Counted from the first letter of the stretch, positions 17,000 through 25,820 are shown. The stretch: 64,000 bases of DNA from Marivita geojedonensis (GCF_002115805.1 NZ_JFKC01000018.1:1-64000); one strand, 5' to 3'. Notes: generated from the sequence alone by a model not told the origin. Translations and numbers: made by a program.

Positions 17000-18451
17000 A
17001 TGCCGAAGAAGACATTGAAAAACATATCGGAAATCCGCCGGTATTTCCACACGAATGCCGATCCGATCTACTTCGTGTCCGCCACGAACTTCAATCTTCT
17101 GGGCCTCGACGAGTGGGTCAAGAACTTCAAGTACATCTGTTACATGGATTGCTTCGACGGGCGGCATCCCAATGTCCTGTGCCCCTCGGAGATGCCCCAT
17201 GACGAATTCCAGTCCATTGAGGACATCAACAACTACCTGCTGCAGCACAAAGAAGTCGTCGACTATGTTAAGTCGCGCGGTGGCAAGCCGAAGTTCGTCT
17301 TCCTGATGTTCGACCAGACCACCGAGAAATTGGTCAAGGAACTGGGCGGCGAAGTCTGGTTCCCCAAGGCCAAGCTGCGGACGCATATGGACAACAAGAT
17401 AGAAACGGTCCGTGTCGGCAACAAGGCGGGCGTGCCGTCCGTGCCCAACACGCTCTCCAAGGTCGAAAGCTACGAGCATCTGCGCGAGATTTGCGAGGAG
17501 TCCGGTCTTGGTCATGACCTCGTGCTGCAGTCCGCCTTTGGCGACAGCGGACACACGACGTTCTTCATCAAGTCTGAGGCCGACTTCCGCAAGCACGAAC
17601 ACGAGATCGTGGGTGAAGGCGAAATCAAGATTATGAAGCGGATCGACTGTCGCGGGTCGGCCATCGAAGCCTGCGCCACATCCGAAGGCACTATTGTCGG
17701 CCCATTGATGACCGAGCTTGTCGGTTTCAAGGAATTGACTCCTTATCGCGGCGGCTGGTGCGGCAACGAGATCTTCTCGACAGCCTTTCCCCCGAAGACT
17801 CGCGAGGCGGCCCGCGACCTGACCTTCAAGTTCGGGGAGCAACTGCGCAAGGAAGGATACCGAGGTTATTTCGAACTGGACTTCCTGATCGACAAGAAGA
17901 CTGGCGAGATCTGGCTGGGCGAGTTGAACCCGCGGATTACCGGGGCTTCGTCAATGACCAACCATGCGGCATTCGCCCATGCGGATGCGCCGCTCTTCCT
18001 ATTCCACCTGCTGGAGTTTTCGAAAAAGCCCTTTCAACTGAGTGTCGAGGAGCTGAACGCCCGCTGGGCGGACCCGGACATGATCGACTCCTGGAGTCAG
18101 ATGGTGATCAAGCATACCGAAGACAGCGTCGACATCATCACGCAGGCCCCGCAATCGGGCATCTACAAGATGCTGCCAGATGGCAGCGTGGTCTATGACC
18201 GGTTCGACTATCACCGCCGTGCCGTTGAAACTGAGGACGAAGCTTTCTTCCTGCGGATTTCCAATGTTGGCGACTATCGCTATGAGGGTGCTGACCTCGG
18301 GATTCTGGTGACGCGCGGGCGGTCGATGACGAAGAGCTTCCAATTGACCGCGAAATCGAAGAAATGGATCGAAGGGATTAAGGCATCCTATTCGGCCCGG
18401 TCGCTGCCGTCTGCACAGGCTTTCGAGGACCCGGCGTTCAAGATAATGTAG
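17000..18451 (+). CDS. ATP-grasp carboxylate-amine ligase-like protein
   Basis: A 483-aa protein. Residues about 115-330 carry ATP-grasp features: DNKIETVRVGNKAGVPSVPN, DLVLQSAFGDSGHTTFFI as the glycine-rich loop, IKIMKRIDCRG, and YFELDFLIDKKTGEIWLGELNPRITGAS with the metal-binding Glu/Asn. It lacks the biotin carboxylase lid arrangement and a biotin partner gene, so the common biotin carboxylase label is probably misleading. The family joins a carboxylate to an amine via an acyl phosphate. The gene starts 3 bp after the decarboxylase stop and ends 5 bp before the C45 gene, suggesting one tightly coupled unit. Confidence 0.82.
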   Translation: MPKKTLKNISEIRRYFHTNADPIYFVSATNFNLLGLDEWVKNFKYICYMDCFDGRHPNVLCPSEMPHDEFQSIEDINNYLLQHKEVVDYVKSRGGKPKFVFLMFDQTTEKLVKELGGEVWFPKAKLRTHMDNKIETVRVGNKAGVPSVPNTLSKVESYEHLREICEESGLGHDLVLQSAFGDSGHTTFFIKSEADFRKHEHEIVGEGEIKIMKRIDCRGSAIEACATSEGTIVGPLMTELVGFKELTPYRGGWCGNEIFSTAFPPKTREAARDLTFKFGEQLRKEGYRGYFELDFLIDKKTGEIWLGELNPRITGASSMTNHAAFAHADAPLFLFHLLEFSKKPFQLSVEELNARWADPDMIDSWSQMVIKHTEDSVDIITQAPQSGIYKMLPDGSVVYDRFDYHRRAVETEDEAFFLRISNVGDYRYEGADLGILVTRGRSMTKSFQLTAKSKKWIEGIKASYSARSLPSAQAFEDPAFKIM

Positions 18452-18456
18452 GATGT

Positions 18457-19467
18457 ATGTCACTCACTTTCAGAGCGATATCGGAAGACGAGCCTGGCCC
18501 GAAATGGGCCGGGCTCTTTGCCGAGTATCGAACGGCCTATCTGGACTGGTGGGCCAGCGAAGGGCTCTCCGGCCGTCCGACCTACCTCGAATGCCGGCGG
18601 GCGTTCAAGAAGTACATGCCTGAGCTTCTGTCTGTTTACGATCAGCTGTGCGCATTGGCCGGCGGAGGCGATATGGAGGCGCGATTTCTCAGCTTCTATT
18701 GCCCGCCCCGATACCTGACTGGGTGCAGCCAGGCGGTCTGGTCCGGGGATGAGCCGCTGCTGGTGAGGAACTACGATTACAACCCGCACGCGGTCGATGC
18801 GGTGCTGTTGCGCACCAATTGGCAAGGTCGGCAGGTTATAGGCATGTCGGATGGCCTCTTCGGTCTCATTGACGGCATGAACGACGCGGGGCTGGTCGCG
18901 TCGCTGACCTTCGGTGGACGGCAGGCGACAGGCGTCGGCTTCGGCGTGCCGGTGATCTTGCGCTACATCCTACAGACCTGCACCACCGTGGCCGAGGCCT
19001 GCGAGGTTCTGACCAAGGTGCCCTGCCATATGAGCTACAACGTGACGGTTCTGGATGCCAAACGGCATTTCCTGACCGCCTATCTGGCGCCCGACCGGCC
19101 GCCGGTGATCTCACGCGCGGCCGTAGCGACCAACCATCAGGAGCGAGTTGAATGGAAAAGCCACGCAAGGCTGACTGCCACCGTCGAGCGGGAGCGTTAT
19201 CTTCTCCAACGGCTGACCCTGCATCCTGAAACGCAGGATCGGTTCATCGCTGCGTTCCTGAAACCGCCGCTCTATTCGCTGGCCTTCGATCGGGGGTTCG
19301 GGACGCTTTTCACTGCCGCCTATGCCCCGTTGCGCGAGCAGGTGGAACTGCTCTGGCCGGGCACGAAATGGGTCAAGACCTTCGGCGATTTCATCGAGGA
19401 TCGTATCACGGTCACCTATCCGATCGGCGGCACCTTTGAACGGCGGAGTAATACTCGGCCATGGTAG
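18457..19467 (+). CDS. C45-family autoproteolytic acyltransferase/hydrolase
   Basis: A 336-aa N-terminal-nucleophile protein. In this family the precursor is cut before a Cys that becomes the nucleophile; here the site is TGCSQAVW with Cys90, giving an 89-residue propeptide. NYDYNPH after it and GLIDGMNDAGLVASLTFGG are typical of the acyl-CoA:6-aminopenicillanate acyltransferase-like branch, which also includes amide hydrolases. Directly after an ATP-grasp ligase, it could remove or transfer an acyl group the ligase installs. The gene ends 100 bp before a broken IS6 transposase and its last residues (ERRSNTRPW) could have been changed by that insertion. Confidence 0.83.
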   Translation: MSLTFRAISEDEPGPKWAGLFAEYRTAYLDWWASEGLSGRPTYLECRRAFKKYMPELLSVYDQLCALAGGGDMEARFLSFYCPPRYLTGCSQAVWSGDEPLLVRNYDYNPHAVDAVLLRTNWQGRQVIGMSDGLFGLIDGMNDAGLVASLTFGGRQATGVGFGVPVILRYILQTCTTVAEACEVLTKVPCHMSYNVTVLDAKRHFLTAYLAPDRPPVISRAAVATNHQERVEWKSHARLTATVERERYLLQRLTLHPETQDRFIAAFLKPPLYSLAFDRGFGTLFTAAYAPLREQVELLWPGTKWVKTFGDFIEDRITVTYPIGGTFERRSNTRPW

Positions 19468-19566
19468 CGGCGGCGTTGTGCTGTCGCGGGCGGCGTGAAG
19501 GTCGTCCATGGAATTGTCAGAGCAAACTTGGTTGAACCGGGCAGAGTGCTTTCGTAACCTCGTTTC

Positions 19567-20225
19567 ATGATCAGACGTTCGCCTTTTCGCTACTTCAAAA
19601 CCAGCCAGGAGGGTCTTGTCAGAAGAACTTTGCTTGAGCGAGGCATCGACGTGAGCCACGAAACTGTCCAATTTTTTGGAACAGGTTTGTCCCGATGTTT
19701 GCTGCTGAGATCAGACGGAAGCGTGTTCAGCAGCGGCGCGCGTCATCGAAATGGAAGTGGTACGTGGACGAGGTTTTCGTGAAGGTAAATGGCAGGCGGG
19801 ATTATCTTTGGCGGGCTGTTGATCACGAAGGTGAGGTGCAGGAAGCCGTTGTCACCAAACGCCGAAACAAAACTACAGCGCTGAAATTCCTCAAGAAATT
19901 GACGAAGCGCCATGGTTGTTCGGAAGAGATCATCACTGACCGTCTTGAGTCTTGGAAAGCAGCGCTCCGCGAGCTCGGCGCGTTGGACAATCAGCGCACA
20001 GGCAGATTTTTCGACAACCGAGTTGAGAACTTGCACCTGCCGTTCCGACGAAGAGAACCCGCCATGCAGCGATTCAGACGCATGCGAAGTCTGCAGAAAT
20101 TCGCCGCCGTCCATGCCTCCGTCTACAACCACTTCAACCAAGAAAAATCGCTCACGAGGCGAGACATCTTCAAGCTGACACGTAGTTCCGCACTTGCCGA
20201 GTGGCGCGAACTTGGCGTGGGATAA
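19567..20225 (+). pseudogene. IS6-family transposase remnant, frameshifted
   Basis: The N-terminal part (from 19567) reads FRYFKTSQEG and LLERGIDVSHETVQF; the second part, in another frame from 19695 on, reads MFAAEIRRKR, KWYVDEVFVKVNG (first Asp), EIITDRLESW (second Asp) and NRVENLHLPFRRRE (Glu) then MRSLQKFAAVHASVYNHFN. These are the DDE parts of IS6/IS26-like transposases. The frame break falls at a six-T run (19672-19677), and around 20 residues between FKTS and LLERG are missing relative to the family. Terminal repeats are not clear: CAAAC with TTGAA words occur on both flanks but only imperfectly. The element is probably dead. Confidence 0.85.
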
Positions 20226-20320
20226 AGGACAGGGTCACTGGCCGAACAGAGACGAGTTTCAATTCGTTTGACAGCAACATCATAACCGCTGCGTGTTGAG
20301 AAACCCGGGAGACCAGAGAA
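20226..20320. other. IS6 right flank and dadA-like upstream region
   Basis: Short interval with the imperfect right flank of the IS6 remnant (TTGAAAC/GTTTGACAG words in reverse) and the GGAGACCAGAG ribosome site of the next gene. No further feature was seen. Confidence 0.4.
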
Positions 20321-21574
20321 ATGAAAGTCGTTGTCATGGGAGCGGGTGTCGTCGGTGTCACTACGGCGTGGTATCTGGCGCGCGGGGGGGTGGAGGTCAC
20401 CGTGATCGACCGGCAGCCGGGCCCCGGGCTTGAGACAAGCTATGCAAATGCCGGTGAATTGTCCTACGGGATGACATCGCCATGGGCCGCGCCAGGCATT
20501 CCAATGAAGGCGCTCAAGTGGCTCTTTATGAAACGCCGACCACTCTTCATCTGGCCGCTCATTAGCCCGACCATGTGGGTCTGGGGTCTCCAGATGCTCC
20601 GCAACTGTAACGAAGGGAGTTACCGGATCAACAAGTCTCGGATGGTGCGGATTTCGAGCTACTCGCGCGATTGCCTGCCCGAGTTGATCGCCAAGACCGG
20701 GGTTGAATATGACGGCCGCGAGCAGGGGACTTTACAGCTGTTCCGCACCGAGAAGCAGCTCAAGGCGTCAAAGGCCGATCAGGAGATCCTGGCCGAATAC
20801 GACTCTCCCTTCGAGGTTCTCGACCGGGACGGGTGTGTCGCCGTCGAACCCGCGCTTGCGCATGTCCGCGACAAGTTCGTCGGCGGCCTCAGACTGACAT
20901 CCGACAGGACCGGCGACTGCAGGATGTTCACCGTCTCGCTGGCCGAGAAATGCGCTGAGGCCGGTGTCGAGTTCCTCTATGGCCAGACGATTCAAAGCAT
21001 CGATGTCGAAAACAATCGTGTCGTCGGAATAGAAACGGAGCCCGCCGGGCGGATTACGGGGGACAAGTACGTCTGCGCCATGGGCAGCTATGCGCCACGC
21101 GTGCTGAACCCGATCGGTATCCGGCTCCCAATCTATCCGGTGAAGGGCTACTCGGTCACGTTGCCCGTTGTGGACGATGAGGGCGCGCCGCAGTCGACGA
21201 TCATGGACGAAACCCACAAGGTGGCGATCACACGGCTTGGCGACCGCATCCGGGTTGCTGGACAGGCCGAGATCGCAGGCTACTCAGGGCGCTTGGGTCC
21301 GCACGCGACCGATACGGTACATTACGTCGTCAATGATCTCTTTCCAAAGGGCGGCGATCTCTCGAAATCCGAGGGTTGGACGGGCCTGAGGCCGATGACG
21401 CCAGACGGCACGCCTGTCCTCGGATCGACCCGCCTGAAAAACCTTTTCCTGAATACGGGGCACGGCACGCTTGGCTGGACGATGGCGGCTGGGTCCGGGA
21501 AAGCGGTGGCCGACCTTGTGCTGGGTCATAAACCCGCAATCGATTTTGATGGCCTCACAGCTGAGCGATATTGA
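20321..21574 (+). CDS. dadA: D-amino acid dehydrogenase-like FAD oxidoreductase
   Basis: A 417-aa DAO-family flavoprotein. The FAD dinucleotide motif VMGAGVVGVTTAWYLARGG is at the N-terminus, followed by ETSYANAGELSYGMTSPWAAPG, a DadA signature. The C-terminal GLRPMTPDGTPVLGSTRLKNLFLNTGHGTLGWT closes the flavin site. It oxidatively deaminates D-amino acids or similar amines, passing electrons to the membrane quinone pool. It lies after the IS6 remnant in the same direction as the ligase cluster, so it may once have been the last gene of that operon; alternatively it handles the D-form of the imported substrate. Confidence 0.86.
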   Translation: MKVVVMGAGVVGVTTAWYLARGGVEVTVIDRQPGPGLETSYANAGELSYGMTSPWAAPGIPMKALKWLFMKRRPLFIWPLISPTMWVWGLQMLRNCNEGSYRINKSRMVRISSYSRDCLPELIAKTGVEYDGREQGTLQLFRTEKQLKASKADQEILAEYDSPFEVLDRDGCVAVEPALAHVRDKFVGGLRLTSDRTGDCRMFTVSLAEKCAEAGVEFLYGQTIQSIDVENNRVVGIETEPAGRITGDKYVCAMGSYAPRVLNPIGIRLPIYPVKGYSVTLPVVDDEGAPQSTIMDETHKVAITRLGDRIRVAGQAEIAGYSGRLGPHATDTVHYVVNDLFPKGGDLSKSEGWTGLRPMTPDGTPVLGSTRLKNLFLNTGHGTLGWTMAAGSGKAVADLVLGHKPAIDFDGLTAERY

Positions 21575-22029
21575 ATGGTAGCCGACAAAGCGGAAAGAGT
21601 TTGAAGTCACTCCGGCATGGTCGGGAATAACTGCTGGGGTCGCCCTTCACGCGTTTTTTTAGAGGCATCCTAGGGAATACTTCGTGGCGTGGCCGCAGTG
21701 AATGACGGGCTTGATGAGTTGCGCAGCAGCTTCTTGGAGGCCGGTCTTGAGCGTGATGAGATCAGTTTGAAGCTTACCCGGCGTTGGTGAGGTAGTATTC
21801 TATCTCTTGCGAGGCGAAGCGGTCATCGTCTGCTCGCGCGAACCCTATGAGTATCATCAAAATATGAGCGCAAATGGGGCTTGTATCGGGTTCTTTCTGT
21901 ACTCAGCTGATGCGACGCTTCGCGATCTGATAGAGGCAGCGACGGATCTGCCTTGGCTAAAAGCGGAACTTGTACATCTGGAGTCCGCCGAGAAGGGCCC
22001 GTGCCGAGATGCGTGCGCCTTAAATAGTT
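21575..22029. other. No supported gene
   Basis: A 455-bp stretch after the dadA-like gene with irregular composition and a T-run near 21654. A possible 103-codon frame (21807-22118, +) has no recognisable domain and runs into the opposite-strand winged-helix gene, so I do not call it. The area may be decayed island DNA. Confidence 0.45.
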
Positions 22030-22470
22030 TCAACTCTCCGCATCGAGAGCAGCTTGCGCGTCATTTTGTTGAAAAAGCAAATGACGAGTTTCGTCTGCAA
22101 GGACATTCGCCGCACTAAGTGAAACAGAAAGCTGTCCGTCCGAGCCTCGTGACACCCAGCCCTTGTCTTGTAGAATTTTGACCTTGCGTCTGACAGTTTC
22201 ACGCGGAATTCCGGAAGACTGAGAGACTGACTGGAAATTACATGATTTCGAACTCTCATCTTTATGATGCGTGTTAGTCATGTCTGGCGACGATGCAAAC
22301 TCAGTTGGCCGCGGAGCTGGCCTAGACTGGCTTCCGATCACTGCAAGAACGAGCATAAGGTCAAGATCCCCATCAAAGCGTTCGCGAAGTTGGACAAGAA
22401 GTCCGGTCAATCCGGTCAAATGGTCCGGCCAGATCGAACCACGGATTTCCTGGCCTCGGTCCATTTGCAA
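22030..22470 (-). CDS. Winged-helix DNA-binding protein, small
   Basis: A 146-aa protein. The C-terminal half has a clear winged-helix layout: QSVSQSSGIPRETVRRKVKI as helix-turn-helix, then LQDKGWVSRGSDGQLSVSLS as the wing. The N-terminal half contains LLVQLRERFDGDLDLMLVLAVIG, a long helix seen in small MarR/IclR-like regulators of Rhodobacterales. It sits between the cargo and the integrase gene and reads away from it. It could control excision or integrase expression, which is an inference from position. Confidence 0.65.
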   Translation of the reverse strand: MQMDRGQEIRGSIWPDHLTGLTGLLVQLRERFDGDLDLMLVLAVIGSQSRPAPRPTEFASSPDMTNTHHKDESSKSCNFQSVSQSSGIPRETVRRKVKILQDKGWVSRGSDGQLSVSLSAANVLADETRHLLFQQNDAQAALDAES

Positions 22471-22504
22471 TACTCCAGTTGGCTTTTGAAAACGCCTGCC
22501 CAGT

Positions 22505-23392
22505 TTGGGCGTCTTACATGTGGCAGGTCAATCAACTTGCCCCTGTGGTGTGCCTGGATCGTTCACTTGTTTTTGTTTGGCACATTCGATCAGCATTTGG
22601 GCCAACAGTACTGGAACCAAAAATGCGTGGTCTGCTTGCCTCGCACCAAAACGGTTTGGGTCCACCGTATTGGTAGACCCGTTAGCGTTCTGTGCCAATC
22701 AGGCGTCGAGGAAGCACTCTCCAAAACAGCACGACATGGCCGGAACGCATGCTGTGCGAGTGTTGAATTGGGCCGTTGAAGAAGGACTTCTATCAGAGCA
22801 TCACTGTCATCGACTACCCAAACTATATGAGGTTGATCGCTCCGAAGTCGTTTGGACGCCATCCGATCGGCAAGCCGTTAACGCAATAGCACCAGAATGG
22901 ATCCAGCGCATTCTGTGTGTTGCCTGTGAAACAGGATTGAGACCAGGTGACCTCATCAAGCTCACCAAGGCATCTGTCGAAAACACACCTCTCGGGCGTC
23001 GTCTGAGAGTGCGGACGAGCAAACGTGGACGTGTGGCTCACATTCCTATCACTCAAGCACTCGCAGAGGTCATCGATGCAACGCCAAATGACCGGCTTCT
23101 GATCCTGACAAACGCCAGTGGGGGACAATTGACTGAACATCGCGCCTCAGAAGGCTTGCGGCAATGGCGTGACAAGGCAGGGCTAAGCCAGGAACTCCGT
23201 CTGCAAGACTGCAGAGGAACAGCGGCGACTAGGCTACTCAATGCGGGTCTCAGCTTATCTCAGATCGCAAGTCACATGGGTTGGTCACTGCGTCATGCCG
23301 CCAATGTCATTGAGCACTACGCGCGTGTTTCGCCGAGTGAAACCGATGCTGTTCTGGTCAAGCTGGCTGAGTCCAGAAAGACCGCAAAGTGA
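22505..23392 (+). CDS. Tyrosine recombinase (phage-type integrase), N-terminal part doubtful
   Basis: The C-terminal 220 residues are a tyrosine recombinase catalytic domain: CETGLRPGDLIKLTK (Arg I), RTSKRGRVAHIPIT (Lys), CRGTAATRLLNAG (Arg II), HMGWSLRHAANVIEHYARV with the Tyr nucleophile. The usual HxxR box reads QDCR, so the His is replaced by Gln. LYEVDRSEVVWTPSDRQAV and HAVRVLNWAVEEGLL match the end of the core-binding domain. Upstream of about 22720 the frame no longer looks like an integrase, so the N-terminal arm-binding domain may be lost, frameshifted or read in another frame; the given start is only the longest frame. It lies 74 bp from the intact tRNA, the normal place for an island integrase. 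Confidence 0.72.
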   Translation: MGVLHVAGQSTCPCGVPGSFTCFCLAHSISIWANSTGTKNAWSACLAPKRFGSTVLVDPLAFCANQASRKHSPKQHDMAGTHAVRVLNWAVEEGLLSEHHCHRLPKLYEVDRSEVVWTPSDRQAVNAIAPEWIQRILCVACETGLRPGDLIKLTKASVENTPLGRRLRVRTSKRGRVAHIPITQALAEVIDATPNDRLLILTNASGGQLTEHRASEGLRQWRDKAGLSQELRLQDCRGTAATRLLNAGLSLSQIASHMGWSLRHAANVIEHYARVSPSETDAVLVKLAESRKTAK

Positions 23393-23398
23393 ATAAAA

Positions 23399-23419
23399 CT
23401 GTAAACGGTGCTGTAAACG
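23399..23419. repeat. Paired CTGTAAACG words near attR (possible integrase arm sites)
   Basis: CTGTAAACG occurs at 23399-23407 and 23411-23419, 12 bp apart. Matching words (TGTAAACG, CTGTAAAC) stand inside the left end at 1067-1074 and 1119-1126. Repeats shared by both ends and close to the att cores are typical arm-type sites; this role is inferred. Confidence 0.5.
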
Positions 23420-23464
23420 ATGTCTTCCGCGCGCCGCAATATTTGGGTTAAGTGATTGATTTTA

Positions 23465-23514
23465 AATGGAGGCGAGTACCGGAATCGAACCGGTGTACAC
23501 GGATTTGCAATCCG
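23465..23514. repeat. attR: 50-bp direct repeat overlapping the intact tRNA-Cys
   Basis: Identical to 987-1036 over 50 bases. The repeat covers the tRNA from the anticodon stem to the CCA end and two bases beyond it. Distance between the two copies is 22,478 bp, the size of the integrated unit. Confidence 0.93.
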
Positions 23515-23540
23515 CTGCGTCACCACTCCGCCAACTCGCC
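23467..23540 (-). tRNA. tRNA-Cys (GCA)
   Basis: The 74-nt minus-strand sequence begins GGCGAGTTGGCGGAGTGGT and ends with the CCA encoded. The acceptor arm GGCGAGT pairs with ACTCGCC, the discriminator is T as in tRNA-Cys, the anticodon loop carries GCA, and the T arm has GGTTCGATTCC. It is intact although it serves as the integration site of the island to its left. Confidence 0.97.
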
Positions 23541-23702
23541 AGAGTGGCGTTCTGATTAGGCGGTTGGGCGGGGCGGGTCAAGCGGATATCGGCGACTTTG
23601 CGTACTGCGTGATGTGGCAGTATTTCGCGCGTTCTGCACATTGCTGAAAGCGGCCAGCTGTGGCAGAAGTCCCGCAATGAACTGAACGGACGAGTTTAGC
23701 CC

Positions 23703-24356
23703 ATGACAGACTTTGCTGCCCGCCGGACCATGATGGTCGACACCCAGGTGCGTCCCTCTGATGTGACCAAGTTTCCGATCATCGATGCGATGCTCTCCGT
23801 CCCGCGCGAGGTCTTCGTCCCGCGCGAGCAGGTTGAGGCCGCCTATGTCAGCGAGAATGTCCCGCTGGCGCCGGGGCGGGTGGTTCTTGAGCCGCGCACT
23901 CTGGGCAAACTGCTGGACGCAATGAACATCGAAGGTGACGAACTCGTTCTCGATATCGGTGCGGGCTATGGATACTCTTCCGCCGTCGTGGCCCGGATGG
24001 CCGAGGCTGTGATTGCCGTTGAAGAGGACGAAACGCTGGCCTCCGAGGCGCAGGGCATCCTGTCCGAGCAGGGGGCCGACAACGTTGTCGTTCATCAGGG
24101 ACCGCTGACCGACGGAGCCGCACAGCACGGCCCGTATGACGCGATTCTCATTCAGGGTGGCGTGGAAACCGTCCCGGACACACTGATCGACCAGCTCAAG
24201 GAAGGTGGACGGATCGGCTGTGTCTTCATGGAAGGCGCGTTGGGCGTTGTCAGAATCGGCTACAAGATTGATGGTGAGGTGACCTGGCGCTTTGCGTTCA
24301 ATGCGTACGCGCCGGTCATGCCGGGATTTGCCAAAGAGGCAGCCTTCGCGCTGTAA
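23703..24356 (+). CDS. pcm: Protein-L-isoaspartate O-methyltransferase family protein
   Basis: A 217-aa class I SAM methyltransferase. The PCMT layout is visible: N-terminal [11 protein letters not shown] and [25 protein letters not shown]-binding motif [20 protein letters not shown], then [10 protein letters not shown] as post-I and [21 protein letters not shown] as motif II. It methylates isoaspartyl residues in damaged cytoplasmic proteins; some alphaproteobacterial relatives lack firm proof of this activity. The TolC-type gene follows after 54 bp in the same direction, so the two are probably an operon. Confidence 0.88.
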   Translation: MTDFAARRTMMVDTQVRPSDVTKFPIIDAMLSVPREVFVPREQVEAAYVSENVPLAPGRVVLEPRTLGKLLDAMNIEGDELVLDIGAGYGYSSAVVARMAEAVIAVEEDETLASEAQGILSEQGADNVVVHQGPLTDGAAQHGPYDAILIQGGVETVPDTLIDQLKEGGRIGCVFMEGALGVVRIGYKIDGEVTWRFAFNAYAPVMPGFAKEAAFAL

Positions 24357-24410
24357 AGGTCCCGCTGCCGAAACAGATAAAAACCGACAGGGTCTTGGGG
24401 GAAAGCAGGA

Positions 24411-25820
24411 ATGGCAAAACGAACGAAACTGGCGGCCCTTGCTGTGGCTCTGGGTCTTGCGGTCAGCGCGTCTGTGGCCAAGGCCGAAACACTCGCCGAT
24501 GCGATGATCGGCGCCTACAACAACAGCGGCCTGCTTGAACAGAACAGGGCGGTTCTGCGGGCGGCGGACGAAGATGTGGCTCAGGCCGTCGCGGCGCTGC
24601 GCCCGGTGATTTCTTGGTCGGCGGATGCGACCCGCCAGTTCGGCACGACCCGCAGCGCGACCACCAACAATCTGATTTTGCCAACGGTGTCGAACACGGC
24701 TTCGGCGAGCCTGATCGCAGAACTGACGATTTTCGACAACGGTCAGGGCAAGCTTGCCATCGAAACCGCGAAAGAGGCGGTGCTGGGGACGCGTCAGTCT
24801 TTGGTCGGGATCGAACAGCAGGTGCTGCTGGCCGCCGTCGAAGCATTTCTCGAAGTGCGCCGGGCCATCGAGAACGTTGCGCTGCGTGAAAACAACGTTC
24901 GCCTGATCACACAGGAACTGCGCGCGGCGCGTGAGCGGTTCGAGGTCGGCGAGGTCACCCGCACCGATACATCGCTTGCAGAAGCCCGTCTTGCCGCCGC
25001 CCGCAGCCAGCTGGCCGCGGCGCAGGGGGCGCTGACCATTGCGCGTGAACAGTATCTTGCCATCGTTGGCCGCCTGCCGGGCGCGCTTGAACCCTTGCGC
25101 AGCCTGCCGAATCTGCCCGGCTCGGTCGAGTCGGCCAAGGCCATTGCCGTGCGCGAACACCCGCAGGTCAAATCGGTGCAGCATCAGGTTGCAGCGGCCG
25201 AACTCAGCATCCTGCGTGCCGAAGCCGCAATGAAACCGACGGTCCGTCTGGCCGGGCGTCTGAACGTGACCGAAGGGCTCAACACCGACCGCTTCACGCG
25301 CGGAGGTTCGGTCGGCGTCGAGGCCGGTGGACCGATCTACCAGGGGGGGCGTCTGACCTCGCTGGTGCGTCAGGCCATGGCCAACCGCGACTCCTCGCGG
25401 GGGCAGCTCCATCAGGTGATCGATCAGGTGTCGCAGAATGTCGGCAACGCCTACGCGCAGCTGCGAATCGCCCAGGCCAGTCTTGAGTCGACGGAACGGC
25501 AGGTCCGCGCCGCAACCGTGGCCTTCCGGGGTGTCCGCGAAGAGGCGGCATTGGGTGCCCGGACAACGCTTGATGTCCTCAACGCCGAACAGGAGCTTCT
25601 GAACGCCCGATCCGCCCGGATTTCCGCGCAGGTCGATGAAAGCATCGCTGCATACCGGGTATTGTCGACGCTGGGGCGCCTGACGGCGACGGATCTGAGG
25701 CTGAACGTTCAGCAATACGACCCGATTTCTTACTACAATCTGGTGAAAGATGGCCCGATCCAGAAAAGTAAGCAGGGTCAACAGCTTGACCGTGTTCTCA
25801 AGTCACTAGGAAAAAACTAA
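24411..25820 (+). CDS. tolC: TolC-family outer-membrane channel protein
   Basis: A 469-aa protein with a signal peptide (residues 1-25, ending ASVAKAE). Two repeats of long amphipathic helices follow with typical TolC phrases: LADAMIGAYNNSGLLEQNRAVLRAADE, FDNGQGKLAIETAKEAVL, RERFEVGEVTRTDTSLAEARL, YQGGRLTSLVRQAMANRDS and REEAALGARTTLDVLNAEQELL. It forms the trimeric exit duct for type I secretion and efflux pumps. No pump genes are adjacent, so it is likely a shared housekeeping channel. Long frames exist on the opposite strand but are shadows. Confidence 0.93.
   Translation: MAKRTKLAALAVALGLAVSASVAKAETLADAMIGAYNNSGLLEQNRAVLRAADEDVAQAVAALRPVISWSADATRQFGTTRSATTNNLILPTVSNTASASLIAELTIFDNGQGKLAIETAKEAVLGTRQSLVGIEQQVLLAAVEAFLEVRRAIENVALRENNVRLITQELRAARERFEVGEVTRTDTSLAEARLAAARSQLAAAQGALTIAREQYLAIVGRLPGALEPLRSLPNLPGSVESAKAIAVREHPQVKSVQHQVAAAELSILRAEAAMKPTVRLAGRLNVTEGLNTDRFTRGGSVGVEAGGPIYQGGRLTSLVRQAMANRDSSRGQLHQVIDQVSQNVGNAYAQLRIAQASLESTERQVRAATVAFRGVREEAALGARTTLDVLNAEQELLNARSARISAQVDESIAAYRVLSTLGRLTATDLRLNVQQYDPISYYNLVKDGPIQKSKQGQQLDRVLKSLGKN

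Noticed and set aside
17000-18451. Biotin carboxylase
   Set aside because: The ATP-grasp fold is clear, but there is no biotin carrier or carboxyltransferase gene nearby and the context favours an amine ligase.
19672-19677. Programmed frameshift in the IS6 transposase
   Set aside because: A six-T run could allow slippage, but part of the N-terminal domain is also missing and IS6 transposases are normally single-frame, so simple decay is more likely.
21807-22118. A possible 103-codon gene on the plus strand
   Set aside because: No domain recognised and its end overlaps the winged-helix gene on the other strand. Left uncalled.
23556-25781. A 741-codon frame on the minus strand opposite pcm and tolC
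   Set aside because: It lies antisense to two clearly recognised genes, has Arg/His-rich composition and no domain. Long antisense frames are usual in high-GC DNA.
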